DNA of 64,000 bases from CAZXFH01 sp964640055 (GTDB taxonomy: Bacteria > Fidelibacterota > UBA2242 > JAFGTP01). Below are positions 54,021-63,597 of this stretch, one piece after another. The stretch covers positions 1-64,000 of the forward strand of contig CAZXFH010000012.1 of NCBI GenBank assembly GCA_964640055.1, read 5' to 3'. Position numbers and translations under genes: made by a program. The notes under the pieces are model-generated. The model made no database searches and had not been told where the DNA came from. It saw only the letters and a program-made list of their open reading frames with translations. Numbering within the stretch: position 1 is the first letter of the stretch; each line of letters begins with the position of its first letter.

Positions 54021-54767
54021 TTAGTAGGGTCGCTTGTTTTCCTCAAGCATAGGCACAAAGCGAACCGGGATGACCGCTTTTTTGCTGAGTTGGTCTTGGG
54101 CCTTCTTTAATAATACCAGCTGCTGAAGATGACGTTCACCCACCGGAATAACCATGCGTCCGCCGATGACCAGCTGCTCCTGTAAAGGTGTGGGGATATG
54201 GCTGGGCGCACAGGTAACAATGATTCTGTCAAAGGGGCTCTGTTTTTCCCAGCCCTGATACCCATTGCCGATCTTTACCTGAATATTATGATAGCCCAGA
54301 CTATCAAAGAGCGCAGCCGCTCGATGTCCTAATTCGGGGAAAATTTCAATGGTATAAACACTGTCGCATATTTCTGCCAGCACAGCCGCCTGATAACCGG
54401 AGCCAGTGCCCACCTCCAGAACTTTTTCATGACCCCCTAAATCCAATAACTCCGTCATGAGTGCTACAATATAGGGTTGTGAAATGGTTTGTCCCTGACC
54501 AATCGGCAAAGGCCGGTCCGTATAGGCAAGCTTACGGTACTCTGGCGGAACAAAGAGATGGCGGGGTACTTTGCGCAGGGCTTTCAGAACATGTTGATCC
54601 CTTATGCCCCGGGCGACGATCTGTTGAGCCACCATTTCTTGGCGCCGGGTCCGATAATTTTGATCAGCAGAATCCTGTGGCCGACATTTTACAATATATT
54701 GTGTGCCGGCGCTAATGCTCAACACGATTAACAGCCTGAAAAATATTTTTTGGTGATAAGCTGACAT
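54021..54767 (-). CDS. pcm: Protein-L-isoaspartate O-methyltransferase with N-terminal export signal
   Basis: A 248-residue PCMT: SAM-dependent methylation of isoaspartyl residues in damaged proteins. Family blocks: MVAQQIVARGIRDQHVLKAL, VPRHLFVPPEYR, QGQTISQPYIVALM (about 93-106), VLEVGTGSGYQAAVLAEI (SAM loop) and FDRIIVTCAPSHIP. Unlike cytosolic PCMT it starts with a hydrophobic segment (FFRLLIVLSISAG) and 40 extra residues, suggesting export or anchoring to the inner membrane. How it would find SAM outside the cytoplasm is unclear. GATTGAGG precedes the ATG. It is divergent from the lamin-tail gene and upstream of the C25 protease gene. Confidence 0.85.
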   Translation of the reverse strand: MSAYHQKIFFRLLIVLSISAGTQYIVKCRPQDSADQNYRTRRQEMVAQQIVARGIRDQHVLKALRKVPRHLFVPPEYRKLAYTDRPLPIGQGQTISQPYIVALMTELLDLGGHEKVLEVGTGSGYQAAVLAEICDSVYTIEIFPELGHRAAALFDSLGYHNIQVKIGNGYQGWEKQSPFDRIIVTCAPSHIPTPLQEQLVIGGRMVIPVGERHLQQLVLLKKAQDQLSKKAVIPVRFVPMLEENKRPY

Positions 54768-54893
54768 GCCTCAATCCTTTTACTGGATATCCCTGCTATT
54801 GTTTAACCACTCCTTGAAAAAAAAGCAAGTTAAAAATAAGCTTTTGCTAATGGTCTATGCCATAAAAAAATCAGTGATGGATCTGAATATTTA

Positions 54894-54920
54894 TTGACAT
54901 TGACCTGCTCCGGGTATAAA
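54894..54920 (+). promoter_or_regulatory. Predicted promoter of the lamin-tail protein gene
   Basis: TTGACA at 54894-54899 and TATAAA at 54915-54920, 15-base spacer (or TAAACT at 54917-54922 with 17). The -35 box coincides with the TTG that would open the longest version of the reading frame, so the protein must start downstream, consistent with ATG 54948. Confidence 0.5.
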
Positions 54921-54947
54921 CTTTACAAAGATTGCACACGGATATTA

Positions 54948-57900
54948 ATGCATTTTATTAGATATCATAAACTTTTCGTTATCTGCTGCCTTATCATGCA
55001 ATATGGGACGGGTCAAACGATCAGCCTTAATGAAATTATGTTCGATCCGGCAGGCAGTGAATATTACGATGAATTTATTGAATTGTACAACTATGGAGAT
55101 CAGGCCGTCTCACTGGCCGGATGTCAGCTGGTGGTCAATGGAGTACTTGATTCTTTACAATCTCCCGTGAATGAATATTCGATCCCGGCCAAAGGCTACG
55201 CACTTATTCTTGACCGTGGCTATCTGATTGATGGCGCTTCCCAACTTTATCAGGATCTCATTCCGGCAGAAGCACTCTTATTGACAATCCCGTCGGCTTC
55301 CTTTGGTAGCGGAGGATTATCCAATACAGTTCCCAATTCGCTCCATTTAATTTCTCCCCTGAGTGATACCCTAAGTTCTGTGATTACCACCCCTGATCAA
55401 GCGGCAGGTCACTCCGATGAAAAGATCCTTCCGGAGCGTGGGAATACCACTGACAATTGGGGTAACAGTAAAGACTGCTTAGGAACGCCGGGTTTCCGCA
55501 ACAGCATCACTCCCCGGGATCATGACCTGGCGATCACCGCTTTTAGCCTGATCGACACGGGCCTGACCAGCCAGACATACAGGTTTAAAATCGAGGTAAG
55601 CAATATCGGCCGTTTCGACTGTCATGCAGCTGATTTATATCTCGGAATTGATCACAATACCGACTCCCTACTGCATAACACTGAAATCCAATTTTCTACC
55701 AACATTACCCTTCCAGCCGGAGACTCAACCATATTCACCCCTACACTGTCCGACTGCCCGGCAGGAATTATGCTTTTGATCGCACAAGTAGATTTTGTAT
55801 CCGATGAAGATCCGTCAAATAATAAAAAGTCGTATCCGTTGAAAGTCCCCTACCCTACTGATTGCCTGGCGCTCAATGAATTCATGTATTACCCGCGTTC
55901 ATTCAGTGGGGGCGAATGGGTGGAGCTGGTCAATCTCTCCCCAGACACGCTTAATTTAAAGGGATGGTCAATTGCTGATCAGAGCGGGTCTACAATCATC
56001 ACTGATGAAAACTATATGCTGCCGGCGGATGAATATGTGGTCCTGGCCAATGATTCTTCCTTTTTAAATGTCTGGAACATCAACGGTAACTTTTTAGCCT
56101 GTGCCAATCACTTGCCGAGTCTGAATAATTCAGGCGATTCCATTATCATTACCGATCTGACCGGTCAAAATATCGACGCTCTGAAATACAGTCCCGGTTG
56201 GGGATATGCGGAGGGTATTTCCCTGGAACGGCGCAATCCCTACCTACACAGCAACGATCCGGATAACTGGGGACTGTCCCAATGGGAAGCCGGCGGTACG
56301 CCCGGGGCTGCCAATTCGATCATGGCTTTGGATCAGAACTTAAAAATATGCATCGATAGTGTGGCGACGTTTCCATGGCAAATCCTGCCGCCTAAGACTC
56401 TCTTTATTAAAATTGTCATCCAAAACATTGGTTTGCAAACCGCTTTTAATTATGGGATTGAGATCCGGCACCATAGGCGGGCCGATTCAGCCAGCACAGG
56501 TAAGCTGCTGATTCAAAAAACCTATCAAGATTCTTTATTATCCTTTGACACTTTTAACGACACCCTAGCCGTTCCGGTTGACTGGTATGGCGCCGGTTTT
56601 TTACACTATGGCCTTGTTTATCATGCCGATCTTGACCTTACCAACAATTCATTTATTGCCCCTTTAAATGCCGGTTATCCGGTTAAGAGTCTGGTTATTA
56701 ATGAACTGATGTACAATCCGGAGACCGGCTATCCGGAATGGTTTGAATTATATAACCGCTCCGAACGCACGATCGATTTACGGGAATGGCGCTTCAAAGA
56801 TGCCCAGAACACCGTTCACTATATAACCCGCGATAGAATCCAATTACCCGCTGATGGTTATGGGATCATTGCAGAAAATGACAACTTCAGTGACAATTAT
56901 CCTGATTTCAGCGGTCTGTTGATCATACCAGAAACCTATCCGATTTTTAACAACACGACCGATTCAACCGTTATCTTGGATCCGGTAGAACAGCGTATTG
57001 ACAGTCTGGGTTATCAAGCCAGCTGGGGGGACGTAGGCGGTATATCTCTGGAACGTCTGAGCCCCAAATGGCCCACCAATCGCGCCTCCAACTGGGGCTT
57101 ATCAAAAGAGGGTACCGGAGCCACGCCAGGTAAGATTAACTCTCTATGTGTAGCCGATTATAATCTGGCACTGGATTCGATTTATGCTGATCCACAGCAA
57201 TATCCTCTGATAGCGGGTCAGGACTTAAGTGTCAGTATTAGCGTAAAAAATGCCGGTGTTGAGCCGCTGGATAATTATAACTTGATCATAAGCGTTTTCC
57301 GGCCCAAAACACCGGATCAGCACATTGTCTCCCAAAACTTGGATATCATCCGTTCGCTCAAATCAGGAGATACGGCTGTGACCCAAATAAACATCACTTC
57401 TATCTCAGGCGGCAACTGGCAAATTGACGCCCGGGCGATCAATTTGCTGGACAGAAATTTTGCAGATAATCAATCCAGCCAATGGTTAACCGTTGGCTAT
57501 CCCTCCGGCAGCGTAGTGCTCAACGAACTTATGTACGCCCCTCCCAGCGGAGAAGCCGAATGGTTTGAGATATTTAACACAACCGATAAGGCTGTCGATC
57601 TGGGGTTATGGCATTACCGTGACGCCCGTTCCGCCTGGCAGATGATCAAGGACTCCAGCTTTTTTCTGCCTCCCAAAGGTTATGCGATTATAGCGGCCAA
57701 CCGGGATTTTTACCAGAGTTTCCCTGACTTTGACGGCGCTGTGTTTTTCCCCAACAGTTTTCCCATCTTAAACAATACCTCCGATTCGCTTTTTTTACGC
57801 GACGGAGGTTTGCATACGGTTGATACGGTCTATTACCGCAGTAACTGGGGCGGAGCGGAGGGCATATCCATTGAAAGACGGAATCCCTATCAAGCGGCCT

Positions 57901-59951
57901 TACAGCCCGACAACTGGGGCAGCTGTCAGCGAGCACAGGGAGCCACTCCCGGTGAAAGTAACTCCATCCTAAAATACGATCATGACCTGGCCGTAATTGC
58001 AGAATCCTTCCAATTTGATGTTGCCACCATCGCTCAAGAGAAAACCGTAAACTTTTCTCTGGAAGTAATAAACAACGGTATCTTACCGGCTCCGGCTTTT
58101 GATATTATTCTCTATAATGATCACAATCAGGATAGTGTTACCACGACTAATGAACAAGTCTGGGCTGTTAGTCAGCCCAGCGGGCTGGCGCCGGATACCA
58201 GCCTCAAAGTCAACGGGGAACTATCGCTCGTTAGTTCGGGTCAGAACCATTTCATTGCCGAAATTGTTTGCCCACAAGATGAAAACCCGTCTAATAACCG
58301 GGCGTACACAAAGATCGCCTTATCCTTCCCTCCCCGTATATTGGTCTTGAATGAATTTCTGGCCGCGCCCGGTACTGAGCAGACTGAATTCATTGAGCTG
58401 TTGAGCCTGAGCGACCAGACCATTAATCTATACCATTGGAAATTAGCCGATAGCTACCGGACAGTTACCATTAAGCAACCCTTTATTGTCACACCCCATG
58501 ATTTTGTGATCCTTGCCCGGGACAGCAGTTTTTTTGATAACTTCCTGATTAATGACCCGACAATTATTATTCCGGATAAATGGCCCGGATTAAACAATGA
58601 TGCCGACCAAATCCGCCTGTCTGATCTCACTGGAGCGACCATAGATTCCTTATCCTATGATGATCTGTGGCCTGTCAGTCAGTCCGTCTCATTGGAAAAA
58701 TTTATGCCGGAATTACCCTCGGACAATGCCTCCTCCTGGTTATTATGTACTGCTCCCGAAGGGGCAACTCCCGGCTCCTTTAACAGTGTTTCACCTTTTT
58801 CTCAGGATATCGGGCTGGATTCCATTTTGATGCAAATTGATCACGGCGATACCAGTGCCTGCATCCCCCTGACCATTTTATACGAAAACCGTGGCAAAGA
58901 AGAGTGTCCGGAAGTTGGGCTTAAAATCTTTGACACATACCTGCGGAACACCCGTATGCTCAAATCCCTTACGGCCGGTCCAATTGGCAGTGGCGCTATG
59001 CAGCAATTAGTAACTGAAATTGGTCCTTTCGCAAAAGGGATTCACAAATTAGCCGTTGTCCTGGATTGGGACGCTGATCAAAACGCTCTGAATGACACCC
59101 TGCGCTTTGAGATCACCATTACCTTTGCCACCGGGGATCTGATTATCACGGAATTCATGCCGGTGCCCTATGATGTCTATACCGGTGATAATTCCATTGC
59201 CGAATATATTGAACTATACAATCCTTCCGATAAGATACTCGATTTTAGTCGCTGGCACCTCTCAGATGAGAATACCGGACGTCCCCTGGTAATTCCCGAT
59301 GAATACTTGATTGCACCACAAAGCTATTTTATAGTTGCAGCCGATTCATCAGTCTTTTACTATCCCGCTTTAAATTTTGATAATACTTTTATTTCAGATC
59401 AAATGCCGACTCTAAACAATGACGAAGATGCCATCATCCTGAAAAGTCCCACCGATAAATCAATTGACAGTCTGTGGTACTATTCCGCCTGGGAGTTCAG
59501 CACGGGCATCTCTAAGGAAAAGGTGTATTTACAAAATCCCAACCAACATAACAACTGGCGCTCCTCGGTCGCTCCCGACGGTGGCACCCCGGGCCAGCCC
59601 AATAGCATCGTGATCAAAAAAGAACGCGTTAAACCGGGAATAACAGCCAGTCCCAGTCCCTTTACCCCCAATGGAGACGGCCTGGAGGATGAAATCGCTT
59701 TTCAATATCGGTTGCCTTTTCCCTCAGCCAAGGTGACTATTGAAATCTATGATCTGACCGGCCGTTTAATTGCCCGTCCGGCCCATAACCTCTCCAGCGC
59801 TTCCCAGGGTGTAGTCTACTGGAACGGAGACAGTAACTATGGCGGCAAAGCCAGGGTCGGCATGTATATTGCCCGCTGCACCGCTTTGGACAGCGGCTCT
59901 AATAAGCGCAAGGGGTATATCACCACTTTTATTCTCGCCCGGAGTATGTGA
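54948..59951 (+). CDS. Giant surface protein with six lamin-tail modules and a gliding/FlgD-like C terminus
   Basis: A 1667-residue exported protein. ATG 54948 begins the signal peptide (MHFIRYHKLFVICCLI...GTG, then QTISL). Six lamin-tail-like (LTD) modules start with L(N/T)E(I/F/L)M-type strands near residues 28, 305, 580, 858, 1130 and 1400 (e.g. VINELMYNPETGYPEWFELYN, split here for length: GEAEWFEIFN in unit 4), each closed by NWG...GTPG-NS. Between them are CARDB-like spacers (LSVSISVKNAGVEPLDNY). The end has SPFTPNGDGLEDE, IEIYDLTGRLI, VYWNGDSNYGG and FILARS, as in gliding-motility and T9SS type B proteins. LTD folds in bacteria are surface modules of unclear ligand; sometimes they accompany nucleases, but no nuclease motif is seen. 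Confidence 0.82.
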   Translation: MHFIRYHKLFVICCLIMQYGTGQTISLNEIMFDPAGSEYYDEFIELYNYGDQAVSLAGCQLVVNGVLDSLQSPVNEYSIPAKGYALILDRGYLIDGASQLYQDLIPAEALLLTIPSASFGSGGLSNTVPNSLHLISPLSDTLSSVITTPDQAAGHSDEKILPERGNTTDNWGNSKDCLGTPGFRNSITPRDHDLAITAFSLIDTGLTSQTYRFKIEVSNIGRFDCHAADLYLGIDHNTDSLLHNTEIQFSTNITLPAGDSTIFTPTLSDCPAGIMLLIAQVDFVSDEDPSNNKKSYPLKVPYPTDCLALNEFMYYPRSFSGGEWVELVNLSPDTLNLKGWSIADQSGSTIITDENYMLPADEYVVLANDSSFLNVWNINGNFLACANHLPSLNNSGDSIIITDLTGQNIDALKYSPGWGYAEGISLERRNPYLHSNDPDNWGLSQWEAGGTPGAANSIMALDQNLKICIDSVATFPWQILPPKTLFIKIVIQNIGLQTAFNYGIEIRHHRRADSASTGKLLIQKTYQDSLLSFDTFNDTLAVPVDWYGAGFLHYGLVYHADLDLTNNSFIAPLNAGYPVKSLVINELMYNPETGYPEWFELYNRSERTIDLREWRFKDAQNTVHYITRDRIQLPADGYGIIAENDNFSDNYPDFSGLLIIPETYPIFNNTTDSTVILDPVEQRIDSLGYQASWGDVGGISLERLSPKWPTNRASNWGLSKEGTGATPGKINSLCVADYNLALDSIYADPQQYPLIAGQDLSVSISVKNAGVEPLDNYNLIISVFRPKTPDQHIVSQNLDIIRSLKSGDTAVTQINITSISGGNWQIDARAINLLDRNFADNQSSQWLTVGYPSGSVVLNELMYAPPSGEAEWFEIFNTTDKAVDLGLWHYRDARSAWQMIKDSSFFLPPKGYAIIAANRDFYQSFPDFDGAVFFPNSFPILNNTSDSLFLRDGGLHTVDTVYYRSNWGGAEGISIERRNPYQAALQPDNWGSCQRAQGATPGESNSILKYDHDLAVIAESFQFDVATIAQEKTVNFSLEVINNGILPAPAFDIILYNDHNQDSVTTTNEQVWAVSQPSGLAPDTSLKVNGELSLVSSGQNHFIAEIVCPQDENPSNNRAYTKIALSFPPRILVLNEFLAAPGTEQTEFIELLSLSDQTINLYHWKLADSYRTVTIKQPFIVTPHDFVILARDSSFFDNFLINDPTIIIPDKWPGLNNDADQIRLSDLTGATIDSLSYDDLWPVSQSVSLEKFMPELPSDNASSWLLCTAPEGATPGSFNSVSPFSQDIGLDSILMQIDHGDTSACIPLTILYENRGKEECPEVGLKIFDTYLRNTRMLKSLTAGPIGSGAMQQLVTEIGPFAKGIHKLAVVLDWDADQNALNDTLRFEITITFATGDLIITEFMPVPYDVYTGDNSIAEYIELYNPSDKILDFSRWHLSDENTGRPLVIPDEYLIAPQSYFIVAADSSVFYYPALNFDNTFISDQMPTLNNDEDAIILKSPTDKSIDSLWYYSAWEFSTGISKEKVYLQNPNQHNNWRSSVAPDGGTPGQPNSIVIKKERVKPGITASPSPFTPNGDGLEDEIAFQYRLPFPSAKVTIEIYDLTGRLIARPAHNLSSASQGVVYWNGDSNYGGKARVGMYIARCTALDSGSNKRKGYITTFILARSM

Positions 59952-59985
59952 TAAAAAGTTTATTAATCCTTTCCAGCGAGATAGA

Positions 59986-60969
59986 TTAGTTTTCCAGCGG
60001 ATGAAAACAGCGTACCCGTATTCTGTTTTCCAAATTTAATACAGGCGGCTTTGTCTGTCGACATCGGGTGGTCGCCTGTTTACAGCGGGGATGAAAAGGA
60101 CATCCGGAAGGTAAATCGGTCATGGCCGGAATATCGCCCGCAAGGGTGAGCGGCTTTTTATTTTCCTTAAACGATCGGTGGATAGCCAGCAGGGCGGCGG
60201 TATAAGGGTGGGCCGGATTATTTGCAACCAGCTGACTGCCACCCCATTCCACTATTTCGCCGGCATACATCACTGCGATCTTCTCTGCAAAATGAAAAGC
60301 CGCACTAAGGTCATGGGTAACCAATAAAAGCGCAAAGCCATACTGCGACCTTAACCATTGGAGTTCATCCAATATTTTTTTACCCGTAATGACATCAAGT
60401 GCAGTGGTCGGTTCATCGGCAATCAATAGTTGCGGGTGGCCGGCCAGGGCGATGGCCAGGGCTACGCGCTGTTTTTCCCCTCCCGATAGTTGATAGGGAT
60501 AGCTTTGATAAACCCGCTCCGGATCAGACAGGGAAACCCTGTTTAATAAATCAATTATATATTCTTTTTGCAGGGCTTTAGTTACGCTCTCATGCTCCCT
60601 CTCCATAATGCTATTTGTAATCTGTTTGCCACAGCGCATTAAGGGATTTAAAGCAGCAGCTGTATCCTGAAATAGGAGGGCTAACTTTTGACGCCGTAAA
60701 TAACGCAGCTCCCGCTCACTGCTCTTCAATATATCCCATTGGCGATCCTGATGAAATAAAATTTTTCCGGTGTATCGGCTCTCTGTTGGTAATAAACCGA
60801 GCATGGCCTTACACAAAAGGCTCTTACCGCTGCCCGATTCACCAATTATGGACAAATTCTCTCCGCGGTTAAGATCAAGATTGATCTCTTTCAATAGCGC
60901 GATGTCTGTCTGTTGATTAGCCACAGATAAATTAAAGTCACGTATCTGAAGTAGTGCACTATTTTTCAT
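59986..60969 (-). CDS. Peptide ABC importer ATPase, OppD/DppD-like
   Basis: A 327-residue ATPase of an Opp/Dpp transporter. Walker A IGESGSGKSLLCKAMLGLLP, Q-loop LLFQDTAAALNP, signature LSGGEKQRVALAIALAGHP, Walker B LLIADEPTTALDV and H-loop VTHDLSAAFHF are intact. The C-terminal tail carries the oligo_HPY Cys cluster (GCPFHPRCKQATTRC), which points to D rather than F. It is the last gene of the importer operon, overlapping the F gene by 11 bases. The surface-protein gene 59951 converges on it with 34 bp between. Confidence 0.9.
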   Translation of the reverse strand: MKNSALLQIRDFNLSVANQQTDIALLKEINLDLNRGENLSIIGESGSGKSLLCKAMLGLLPTESRYTGKILFHQDRQWDILKSSERELRYLRRQKLALLFQDTAAALNPLMRCGKQITNSIMEREHESVTKALQKEYIIDLLNRVSLSDPERVYQSYPYQLSGGEKQRVALAIALAGHPQLLIADEPTTALDVITGKKILDELQWLRSQYGFALLLVTHDLSAAFHFAEKIAVMYAGEIVEWGGSQLVANNPAHPYTAALLAIHRSFKENKKPLTLAGDIPAMTDLPSGCPFHPRCKQATTRCRQTKPPVLNLENRIRVRCFHPLEN

Positions 60970-61774
60970 GTGGGGAAATTAACTCCATATTTTCCAGCAG
61001 GGAACGGGTATAGGCGGCCTGGGGATGGTTAAACAATTGTTCGCAGGAAGCTGTTTCAACAAAGTGCCCGGCCTGCATAACACTCACCTCGTCGGCCAGA
61101 AAACGGACAACCTTTAGATCATGACTGATCAGTAGGCAGGTTAATTGATATTTTTCTTTCAGTTCCATCAATAGATGGATTAGTTGGTTCTGGATGGAAA
61201 TGTCCTGTGAGGAGATGGGTTCATCCAAGATCAGAAGCTGAGGTTCAGGGAGCAGGGCGCGGGCCAAGCAAACCCGCTGTTGCTGGCCGCCGCTCAGTTG
61301 ATGCGGATAGCGTGTTAAAACCTCACGGGTAAGTCCCACAGTACTCATAAGGGCTTCAATTTTATGTATCTTTTCTGTACGGGCCAGATTCTGATCAGTA
61401 GCCAACAGTAAGGTACGGACAATGGTGTGGCGGGGATTAAGCGACGCGCTTGCATCCTGAAATACAGGCTGCACCTGACGGCGAAACCAGGACATATCCT
61501 GCGCCGGTAAGCGTAATAGATCACGGCCCCGAAAGTATATACGCCCGGCCGCCGGGGTAACAAACCCCAGAATAGCCATCGCCAGAGATGTTTTCCCACA
61601 TCCGGATTCTCCTACAACGGCATGACTTTTCCCGCGTTCCAGAACCAGGTGAACATCATTAACCGCAGGCCTTGTGACATTCTTCTGAAACCCCAGACAG
61701 CTCTGCCTGCCATAGGTAATCCGCAGCTGCTCTATCTGCAGCAAAGGAGCGTTATTTGGCCGCTTTTCTGCCAT
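60959..61774 (-). CDS. Peptide ABC importer ATPase, OppF/DppF-like
   Basis: A 271-residue ATPase. ATG 61772-61774 (MAEKRPNNAPLLQIEQL) is preferred to an upstream start at 61822 because it fits the family start and limits overlap with oppC to 23 bases. Motifs: VVGESGCGKTSLA, PVFQDASASLNPRHT, LSGGQQQRVCLARAL, LLILDEPISSQDIS and LISHDLKVV. The form QDxxASLNPR and the TRPAVNDV lead are of the F type. The usual C-terminal oligo_HPY tail is short. Confidence 0.9.
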   Translation of the reverse strand: MAEKRPNNAPLLQIEQLRITYGRQSCLGFQKNVTRPAVNDVHLVLERGKSHAVVGESGCGKTSLAMAILGFVTPAAGRIYFRGRDLLRLPAQDMSWFRRQVQPVFQDASASLNPRHTIVRTLLLATDQNLARTEKIHKIEALMSTVGLTREVLTRYPHQLSGGQQQRVCLARALLPEPQLLILDEPISSQDISIQNQLIHLLMELKEKYQLTCLLISHDLKVVRFLADEVSVMQAGHFVETASCEQLFNHPQAAYTRSLLENMELISPHEK

Positions 61775-62609
61775 TACCAGCACTCTTTTTTGCTCTGGGA
61801 TCCAGGTAATCCTGTAATCCATCCCCCAGTAGATTAAGTCCGATAACCGTCATGACAATAGCCAAACCGGCAAAAAGTGAAAGCCACCAGGCACCGACCG
61901 GATCCAGGCGGCCCTGCTTGAGTAAGGTCCCCCAGCTGGCGGTCGGCGGTTGTACGCCTAATCCTAAAAAGCTGAGCCCGGCCTCCAGCAGAATCATACT
62001 GCCTATCATCAAGGTGGCCGAGACTATGATCGGGGTACTGACATTGGGTAAAATAAAGGAAAATAAGACCCGGAAGGGCTTTAATCCCAGGGCGACGGCA
62101 GACTTAACATATAGGCTCTCTTTAACCGCCATTACCTCCGCGCGGGTGATGCGCGCCACCTCCATCCACGAAAAGATAACCAAAACAAATATAGTAGTCT
62201 GAAGGGAGGGTCGGCCCAGCCCCACGACCAATAGCATAATAAACATACGGGGAAAGGCTAAAAGGACATCAACCAGCCGCATAAGGATGCGATCAGCCCA
62301 CGTGCCCAAGTAGCCCGCTAATAAACCGATCATAATCCCGATTAAAATCGCAAATAAGGTCGTAACTAAACCGATCAACAATGAAATACGGGCCCCATAG
62401 ATCAGGCGGGTAAACACATCTCTTCCGTAAAAATCAGTTCCTAATAGATGGGTTTTGGAGGGTGCGGATAACACCTGGTTCAGGTTCTGGGCCTGGGGCT
62501 GATAGGGCGTCAGCCAGGGGGCTAACAGCGCACTCAAAGCGACTAGAATGACAATAGTGGCACCAACTATTGCGTTTTTCTTTCGAGCGGTTTTTCTTTT
62601 TAATTTCAT
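61752..62609 (-). CDS. Peptide ABC importer permease, OppC/DppC-like
   Basis: A 285-residue inner-membrane permease with six membrane helices. It starts with basic KRKTARKKN and the first helix AIVGATIVILVALSALL. HLLGTDFYGRDVFTRLIYGARISL is typical of OppC, as is the coupling motif YVKSAVALGLKPFRVLFSFILPN (EAA-type). The permease pairs with the B subunit whose stop is one base before its own start codon region. Substrate most likely di- or oligopeptide; nickel or other is possible. Confidence 0.92.
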   Translation of the reverse strand: MKLKRKTARKKNAIVGATIVILVALSALLAPWLTPYQPQAQNLNQVLSAPSKTHLLGTDFYGRDVFTRLIYGARISLLIGLVTTLFAILIGIMIGLLAGYLGTWADRILMRLVDVLLAFPRMFIMLLVVGLGRPSLQTTIFVLVIFSWMEVARITRAEVMAVKESLYVKSAVALGLKPFRVLFSFILPNVSTPIIVSATLMIGSMILLEAGLSFLGLGVQPPTASWGTLLKQGRLDPVGAWWLSLFAGLAIVMTVIGLNLLGDGLQDYLDPRAKKSAGNGRKAAK

Positions 62610-62610
62610 T

Positions 62611-63585
62611 TCAATGGCGACTTAATTTTATTCTCGGATCAATAATAACATAAAGGATATCAGCAATAAAATTGCCCACAATCACTGTCAAAAAGGCCAG
62701 GGTGCTGGCAGCCAAAATAACCGGATAATCCCGGGCTAATGCGGCGCTGACCATAACCCGCCCCATGCCTGGCAAACTAAAAATCACCTCGATAATCAAA
62801 GTACCACTCAACAACATGGGAAATAAAATCCCCAGCAGGCTAATGATCGGCAGGATGGCATTGCGTAAGGCATACTGGAATATGATCCTGGAACATGTGA
62901 TCCCCTGTGCCTTGGCCGCCAGGATATAGTCTGTGGTTAACACATCGTTCAAACTGGATCGTATATAGCGATAAAAGGTGGCCGCCAAAGACAATCCCAG
63001 CGTCAGCATGGGTAGAAATAAATGGGTGGCATAATCCCAGGTTTTTTCGAAAAAGCCCAACTGTTCGTGCCATACCGAAGTCAACTGAGCAGAAGGAAAC
63101 CACTGCAGTTTGATAGCGAACAATGACAGTAACAGCAAACCCAGCCAAAAGGCAGGCATGGAGTAGAAAAAAAGCATCACAGTGGTTAAGCTGTGGTCCA
63201 CAAGGCTATCTTTTTTAAGGGCTGCGGCCATACCGGTGGGTAGACCGACAAGCAGACCAAATAGCAGGGCTGCGAACGACAAGAGCAGCGTAGGGCCCAA
63301 GGCGCGCAGAATTATTTTAGTCGCGGGCTGTCCATTATTGTAAGAAAAACCAAAGTCAGCGTGAAAGAGCACCCGCTCCAGCCAATTAAAGTATTGAACC
63401 GGCAGGGGGGCTTCCAGACCGAATCGCTCCACTATTTTTTCTTTAACTTCAGGACTAAAGCTGGGATTAAAAAATCGGCTGACCGGATCACCCGGAGCCA
63501 GATGAATGACAAAAAAAGTGAGGGTCAGGCCGGCGATAACCAACGGAACGATAGCGAATAGACGCCTAATAATATAGGCCAACAT
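62611..63585 (-). CDS. Peptide ABC importer permease, OppB/DppB-like
   Basis: A 324-residue permease of the DppB/OppB type: first helix MLAYIIRRLFAIVPLVIAGLT is split by the usual RRL, followed by IHLAPGDPVSRF, then FGFSYNNGQPATKII, and the EAA-like coupling loop AAKAQGITCSRIIFQYALRN near 230-250. Six helices. Starts 12 bases after the binding-protein gene stop and ends one base before oppC. Complete. Confidence 0.93.
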   Translation of the reverse strand: MLAYIIRRLFAIVPLVIAGLTLTFFVIHLAPGDPVSRFFNPSFSPEVKEKIVERFGLEAPLPVQYFNWLERVLFHADFGFSYNNGQPATKIILRALGPTLLLSFAALLFGLLVGLPTGMAAALKKDSLVDHSLTTVMLFFYSMPAFWLGLLLLSLFAIKLQWFPSAQLTSVWHEQLGFFEKTWDYATHLFLPMLTLGLSLAATFYRYIRSSLNDVLTTDYILAAKAQGITCSRIIFQYALRNAILPIISLLGILFPMLLSGTLIIEVIFSLPGMGRVMVSAALARDYPVILAASTLAFLTVIVGNFIADILYVIIDPRIKLSRH

Positions 63586-63597
63586 GCCTCATCTTAT

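Noticed and set aside
54894..54947. N-terminal extension of the lamin-tail protein from TTG 54894
   Set aside because: The TTG falls inside a TTGACA -35 box and the extension would precede a complete signal peptide.
59960..59998. Direct repeat TTTCCAGCG twice between convergent genes
   Set aside because: Nine bases twice within 30 bp is not strong enough to call an attachment site or element.
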